Made by a program: the position numbers and the translations under genes. Positions 62,701 through 64,000 of a DNA stretch of 64,000 nt are shown here, piece after piece. The notes below the pieces were generated by a model. The model was given only the letters and a program-made list of their open reading frames with translations. It made no database searches and had not been told where the DNA came from. How positions within the stretch are numbered: position 1 is the first letter of the stretch; each line of letters starts with the position of its first letter. Origin of the DNA: Enterocloster lavalensis (lineage in GTDB: Bacteria; Bacillota; Clostridia; Lachnospirales; Lachnospiraceae); assembly GCF_902364025.1 (NCBI RefSeq), contig NZ_CABJCG010000017.1:70407-134406 (forward strand), read 5' to 3'.

Positions 62701-63744
62701 GGAGCCTTCGCCGGTCTCATAGGTGCGGTATGCATCATTAAACTGGACTAATTCCCCGTCAGGCTCATCGATCATATCCTCATAAAAGATCTCCGGAGCG
62801 CGCAGTTCAGCCTCGGACGGAGATGCGATGTCCTCCGGCAATTTGGACGGCAGTTCCGGCTGCTCAGGCACGATCTCCGGTTTCGGCTCAGGCTGGGGAT
62901 CGGGTATGATTTCGGGGTCCTTTATTTCATTTCCGCCCGCATTTCCAGGTTCTTCGGATGGATCGGTCTCTTCCGTGCCATCCGTCTGGGAACCGTTTTC
63001 TCCTCCCGTTTCATCCTCGTTTTCGGAGCCGGTTTCCCCCTCGGATCCACTCTCGTTTCCGGAACCGCTTTCTCCCCCGGTCTCGCTCTCGTTTCCGGAG
63101 CCGCTTTCTCCCCCGGTCTCGCTCTCGTTTCCGGAGCCGCTTTCTCCTTCGGTTCCGCTTTCATTTCCGGAGCCGGTCTCTCCCTCGGTTCCGCTCTCAT
63201 TTCCGGAGCCGCTTTCTCCCCCGGTTTCACTTTCATTCCCGGAACCGGTCTCTCCCTCGGTTCCGCTCTCATTTCCGGAGCCGCTTTCTCCCTCAGTTCC
63301 ACTTTCGGTTCCGCTTTCATTCCCGGAGCCGGTCTCTCCCCCGGTTCCGCCTTCATGTTCAGTTCCGCCTTCCGCTTCACTTTCGTTCCCGGTCTCCGTT
63401 CCGTTTTCGGAGGTGCCATCAGACTCTTCATGATTTCCTTCGCGATCGGAACCGCCTCCGATTCCATTTTCATGCTCAGAACCGCTGCTGTTCCCGGAAC
63501 GATCCCCGTTCCCGTCACTGCTTTCGTTTACCGGATTTGTATCCTGGTCCTGAATCCCGATGTCTTTTAACGACAACGGTTCCGGTCTTCCAAATGAGAC
63601 GTAGCGCGGACGGTTTCCGGCTGCCTGCGCGCCGTACGCGATCAACGGAACAACATTTGGGGACACCATCGCGGCCGTCAGAATCAAACTGACTGCCTTG
63701 GCCAATAATCGCTTCTGTTTTCGGTTACTTTTTCTCACACGCAT
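53773..63744 (-). CDS. Giant secreted YD/RHS-repeat polymorphic toxin with barnase-like C-terminus (3323 residues)
   Basis: Layout: signal peptide (about 1-43: KAVSLILTAAMVSPN..AYGAQA), Gly/Ser/Glu/Thr/Asn low-complexity stalk (about 75-273), a DNRLRE-like wall domain (about 568-715), a LysM domain (about 910-960, ILTRIARHYGVSVNQLRTDN), a DUF6531-type start (INMISGNFY, FRIERSYNS), dozens of YD repeats (about 1175-2890) and an RHS core (YDPYGQVTLG to GLEYLRARYYNPNKGRF). The last about 85 residues resemble barnase: EWDINPYKYGQNRGTERIV, then TPDHYKTWYQIR, so the catalytic Glu, Arg and His positions appear present. It is a contact-dependent RNase toxin with a LysM/stalk wall anchor; barstar follows 19 bases on. 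The ATG at 63744 is only two to three bases from GGAGG; GTG two codons later has better spacing. Confidence 0.93.
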   Translation of the reverse strand: MRVRKSNRKQKRLLAKAVSLILTAAMVSPNVVPLIAYGAQAAGNRPRYVSFGRPEPLSLKDIGIQDQDTNPVNESSDGNGDRSGNSSGSEHENGIGGGSDREGNHEESDGTSENGTETGNESEAEGGTEHEGGTGGETGSGNESGTESGTEGESGSGNESGTEGETGSGNESETGGESGSGNESGTEGETGSGNESGTEGESGSGNESETGGESGSGNESETGGESGSGNESGSEGETGSENEDETGGENGSQTDGTEETDPSEEPGNAGGNEIKDPEIIPDPQPEPKPEIVPEQPELPSKLPEDIASPSEAELRAPEIFYEDMIDEPDGELVQFNDAYRTYETGEGSYTTVIGGYSGLYLDEDGNIESISNTFQNLDSDKLMEAQDEDRPITARMALLPSVYRNEAGPYTITVPKRMNSAGITITKDEYTLKIQPKGGDFSRSMASENAIRYSDVYENIDFQYTLVGNSLKEDIILLEPTEQNVFKYHISANGLKLDQDGNRVIAYDRKKSEPVFVVEAPAMIDAGGEASDRIKLNFASADGLMTLTADQEWLEDTDREYPVRIDPGPFVLTPSEFFYANVASGSPDKYFGDNGNSYVGYHDALKNCRVFMALGMNIASIMGQGGIVSATLSVGSQTCNGQGQTALCAYAPTVNWNATTLTWKTMPNEGQMGEVLDLQYVETPNGILSFDVTKAVEKWVTGQEIQAGFALAAQVEPSSGHEGEGKQMPYETIYNKSSSMYGPKLVVSWEGELPNTDFATMDINDLTAEVDAVVEKTGVNGRNALAVVGHGISQAGSEVSYEVVPADYETDNPADGPVTAENTAVYPDYGKAAEEVSSGPVVVCESPVKDGNWQSFALIPSDDIELNTIVRLGVKAVGQTIETGEDGEPEQSGEEAESAVIYTDDFLLYDIKQTDILTRIARHYGVSVNQLRTDNHIDFQLNEEGNILFIRNPETDEEYTFKPPVGLEKYLLDSYLNGVDFRHPLNGEPINMISGNFYMNQTDSELEELGGVFRIERSYNSKTPYFRSEFGMGWNSPWGERIMVLQDGTILYTDGSGRSLQFSKQEDGTYKAPAGYNMVLTPVDSIDIAAVGMDDETQPEENTELESGVLRASASNADKNFSSAAYKALDEDIETEDGEGIPDSIGWELEDAQGNVRVFNFMGLLYSARDRKGNTTTLKYDDEYTLVQVVSPSGKVFDITMDEDGRITQIGLPDGRSLSYEYDEAGDLVRTIDPEGSDRRYEYDDAHHMTAWYDENGSRVVLNVYDGEGRVTEQTDANGNTCTIEYGDGENTFTDNRGNDTVYVYDDQYRITQIQYADGTVEISEYTADNELASKTDANSVTVSFRYDEWGNVLSEIRQDGSSASFTYNELNLPLTVTDYEGNVTTYTYDEVGNLLTMTNGEGDTTSYAYDELNRLIAITDACKGVTSFVYEGNEAVPVACTDGEGHRCTYVYDEMNRLLKETDGAGNTTIHVYNANGWEISTTAPDGGVTAYEFSPAGEVISTTDALGTKTEFTYDPMHNILTGEDALGNTLTYAYDGNYNRVSETNAKGDVTGYTYDIKNRQIKITDAVGNEISMELDGNGNILTQTDRRGNATSLAYDPVLNLPLSFTDRMGAVTGYTYDRNGNLTGIAYPDGSGVSYSYDGAGRMTAMTLQNGTVTRMSYDGNGNIVRLSDDEDRVYSYAYDHNNRLVRAVDPLGGETRFSYDAAGRQIRMENAAGNGTDYTYDAVGRLTELKDALNGTVQYEYDLEGKLLKTTDQNGHAASWRYNVVGQALAQVDAAGNITAMEYDSLGNVTKVIDALKGETTAQMDALSRTVKVTDALGGIYEYTYDENGNLLKTVLPDGDTVSMSYDKENRMTYYRDEASVITRYEYDTMGRISKAQDTAGNIMIYEYDASGNLVKQTDTIGREAVYDYDAFNRLISVTGTDGATTTYGYDVLDRLISVTQADGTVTTYEYDAVGNLIKTTEPGEAVYTYAYDAINRLTGKVNPLGASTSFQYDAKGNLTSSTDGEGNTTSYAYDALDRLTTLTDGRGNSTAYEYDELSRLLSYTTPEQNKLEYRYDALSRLVKAKDPNGLITEYQYDSMGNLTQSISPKGAKTAYTYDKHDELTSVTDAAGNVTQYEVDPNRRVTKLIQKNGGVYQYTYDPVHRLTGIETPLGLEQSFTYDAADNIVEATDNLNRTTSYEYDIMHRMTKSTNPAGGVTAFGYDIRGNQNQMTNAMGHTWNYQYDLVDQLTKSVDPEGKATEAVYDLVGNLTSITTPGQRTTRYGYDQNYNRISMTDPKGYEYQHSFDKDNRQIGSKDPLNQTEAVQYDAGGRITSLTDKMGLSQEFTYDNHGNVLTSKATSGLITQFQYDILDNLTQVTDPMGNVTSYAYDVMGNLTSMTDAKLRVTEYTYDLEGNMTSLTSPMGRTEQYIYDAAGRMTQRITPVGNTIRYDYNTLNELVDKQYADAAGEEADHPARFVYNQMGQRIAMEDITGESGYTYDSLGRLRSAENGSGKTVEYVYDEADNLKGILYPDGKSVLYEYDKNDNITKLTDRDGRETTFDYDPLNRLTKVVRADGSVSSYTYNARNQVVEVENLCVCGFLISDYQYTYDDGGLIIGETAKECLFTSDKDYGHQGGPLDDCAHSEENPWNNQNPEWETTQRTFTYDDNGQLVKCFESKGTFEKYTYTYQYDEAGNRTLAMKQKAFTLQQPEKGFYTYNDDNQMVGAVITVGNLTKQYTFTYDANGNLTAECFMNCAEVSYQYDTENRLTAVKDPQKLLMAAAYDGDGNRAFQLNYNPEAVCGYGKNVSGEIYMPENSKNEDGSLTAEGELFSYICSATGRAYDLTEYVNDTNRRYTEVLTAYTVNSQATESYSYAGNMRISRNNIWTEARGVVCDQTSYYLYDGRGSVTANTWYNGMVTNVYQYDPYGQVTLGSTAHTDFYGYNAESYNPNTGLEYLRARYYNPNKGRFFQEDTYLGNIINPLTLNRYAYVVNSPLNYVDPSGYDPRDAWDRPDNHIPDNPEQLGSFWNTWSFLYGQADSTDLKWRLIDLKDYYFGAYGAKVMEGRGSAYWNDLGQKALALSETQKNQLDQAVQEIAAITAERTADCIQTKDFIKGLKYGFTIINDGMSSQNIYAGEAGHQFYLSTKKDVEYDNWFDAGTQVAVWVSAVNYAQIIISTLGSFGAFNSDILKPSPKEALVMDSSGNVYTMDVADGVPATAEKVAIIMQMGGEKPGDNEGDSDSKIPQKAKEALDKIDKDPDSYLEDYNGNYPFRDQPNKAKGETKIPNPNVATYTEWDINPYKYGQNRGTERIVTGSDGSAWYTPDHYKTWYQIR
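63050..63350 (-). repeat. 36-bp tandem repeats encoding the toxin stalk
   Basis: About eight to ten units of 36 bp encode GSGNESETGGES / GSGNESGTEGET. Copies are nearly identical in DNA (TTTCCGGAGCCGCTTTCTCC recurs on plus). The period is a multiple of three, so copy-number change alters stalk length but not frame. Confidence 0.88.
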
Positions 63745-63948
63745 TTCCTCCTTTGGTACTTTTGCATAATTTAAGAATTAAATATGTGCCAATATAAGGA
63801 ATTTTAACATCTGCAATCACCCAAATAGTAATCCGTCTCTGAACTATTTTCTTTTTGTCCCCTGTATCTGATAAACTACTCTATTTTCACTCTGAGGAAT
63901 ATAACGGCAATAAAACAATCGCCGGCAAACTGCGCCAGGGCCCATTGA

Positions 63949-64000
63949 ATCGAGTAGGAGGGAGTGATTAGCTCCCGTCCTCTCACACCACCGTGCGTAC
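63949..64000 (-). mobile_element. 3' end of a group II intron (truncated by the window)
   Basis: Read on minus, the last 52 bases run GTACGCACGGTGGTGTGAG, then AGGACGGGAGCTAATCACTC and CCTCCTACTCGAT. The GGTGGTGTGAGAGG plus CTCCTACTCGAT pair is typical of domains V/VI at the 3' end of clostridial group II introns. The exact 3' boundary (about 63948-63951) is estimated. The intron would lie about 200 bases upstream of the RHS gene, in its promoter region. The reverse transcriptase is outside the window. Confidence 0.6.

Noticed and set aside
63000..63350. CRISPR-like array
   Set aside because: Repeats are contiguous 36-bp coding units with no unique spacers; they encode the toxin stalk.

Overview
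The window looks like chromosomal DNA of a moderately GC-rich, anaerobic Clostridia, most likely a gut Lachnospiraceae relative (Enterocloster/Hungatella/Lacrimispora-like; the genus is a guess). The basis is strong AGGAGG-type ribosome sites, Gram-positive wall genes, an acyl-phosphate fermentation module under sigma-54 control, formate-THF ligase, a clostridial Agr system and a Gram-positive type IV pilus operon without a secretin. Nearly all genes are on the minus strand; only a response regulator and a citrate-type transporter (25.8-28.3 kb) are on plus. No tRNA, rRNA or CRISPR array was seen.

Region 1 (1-5.5 kb, read right to left): a sigma-54 activator, then a near-consensus -24/-12 promoter driving an acyl-phosphate kinase (butyrate kinase family), a CoA-acylating aldehyde dehydrogenase, a PduL-type phosphotransacylase and the start of an iron alcohol dehydrogenase. 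Together they can dismutate an aldehyde to alcohol plus acid with ATP gain. Neither PduL nor the dehydrogenase shows a microcompartment-targeting tail.

Region 2 (5.5-20 kb) is core physiology: murF, murE, fhs, ftsK, a ClpP/TepA-like protease, adenine deaminase with a purine permease, and a membrane-anchored four-SH3 NlpC/P60 hydrolase.

Region 3 (20-29 kb): an ABC importer (binding lipoprotein, permease, ATPase), a hybrid sensor kinase, a divergent OmpR-type regulator, a short-period tandem repeat, a CitMHS transporter and a DUF1989 protein.

Region 4 (29-47 kb) is one long type IV pilus operon: pilB, pilT, pilC, pilA, a minor pilin, the prepilin peptidase, pilM, pilN, pilO, a 2558-residue pilin-like GLUG-repeat protein and three further minor pilins. 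PilB carries two exact MshEN motifs, so pilus extension is probably responsive to c-di-GMP. The giant pilin-adhesin is the most unusual object here.

Region 5 (47-51 kb) is a complete agrA-agrC-agrB-agrD quorum-sensing locus. The 38-residue AgrD has no cysteine and appears to give a serine-lactone signal. Two direct repeats 22 bp apart, upstream of agrB, look like AgrA (LytTR) sites. An RDD-family gene broken by two frameshifts lies between agr and the pilus operon.

Region 6 (51-64 kb) is a polymorphic toxin locus: a 3323-residue secreted YD/RHS protein with a barnase-like C-terminus, its barstar immunity gene 19 bp downstream, then decayed DNA and small orphan, immunity-like genes. The right edge holds what looks like the 3' end of a group II intron. 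Regions 4-6 together form a surface-interaction, signalling and competition neighbourhood.
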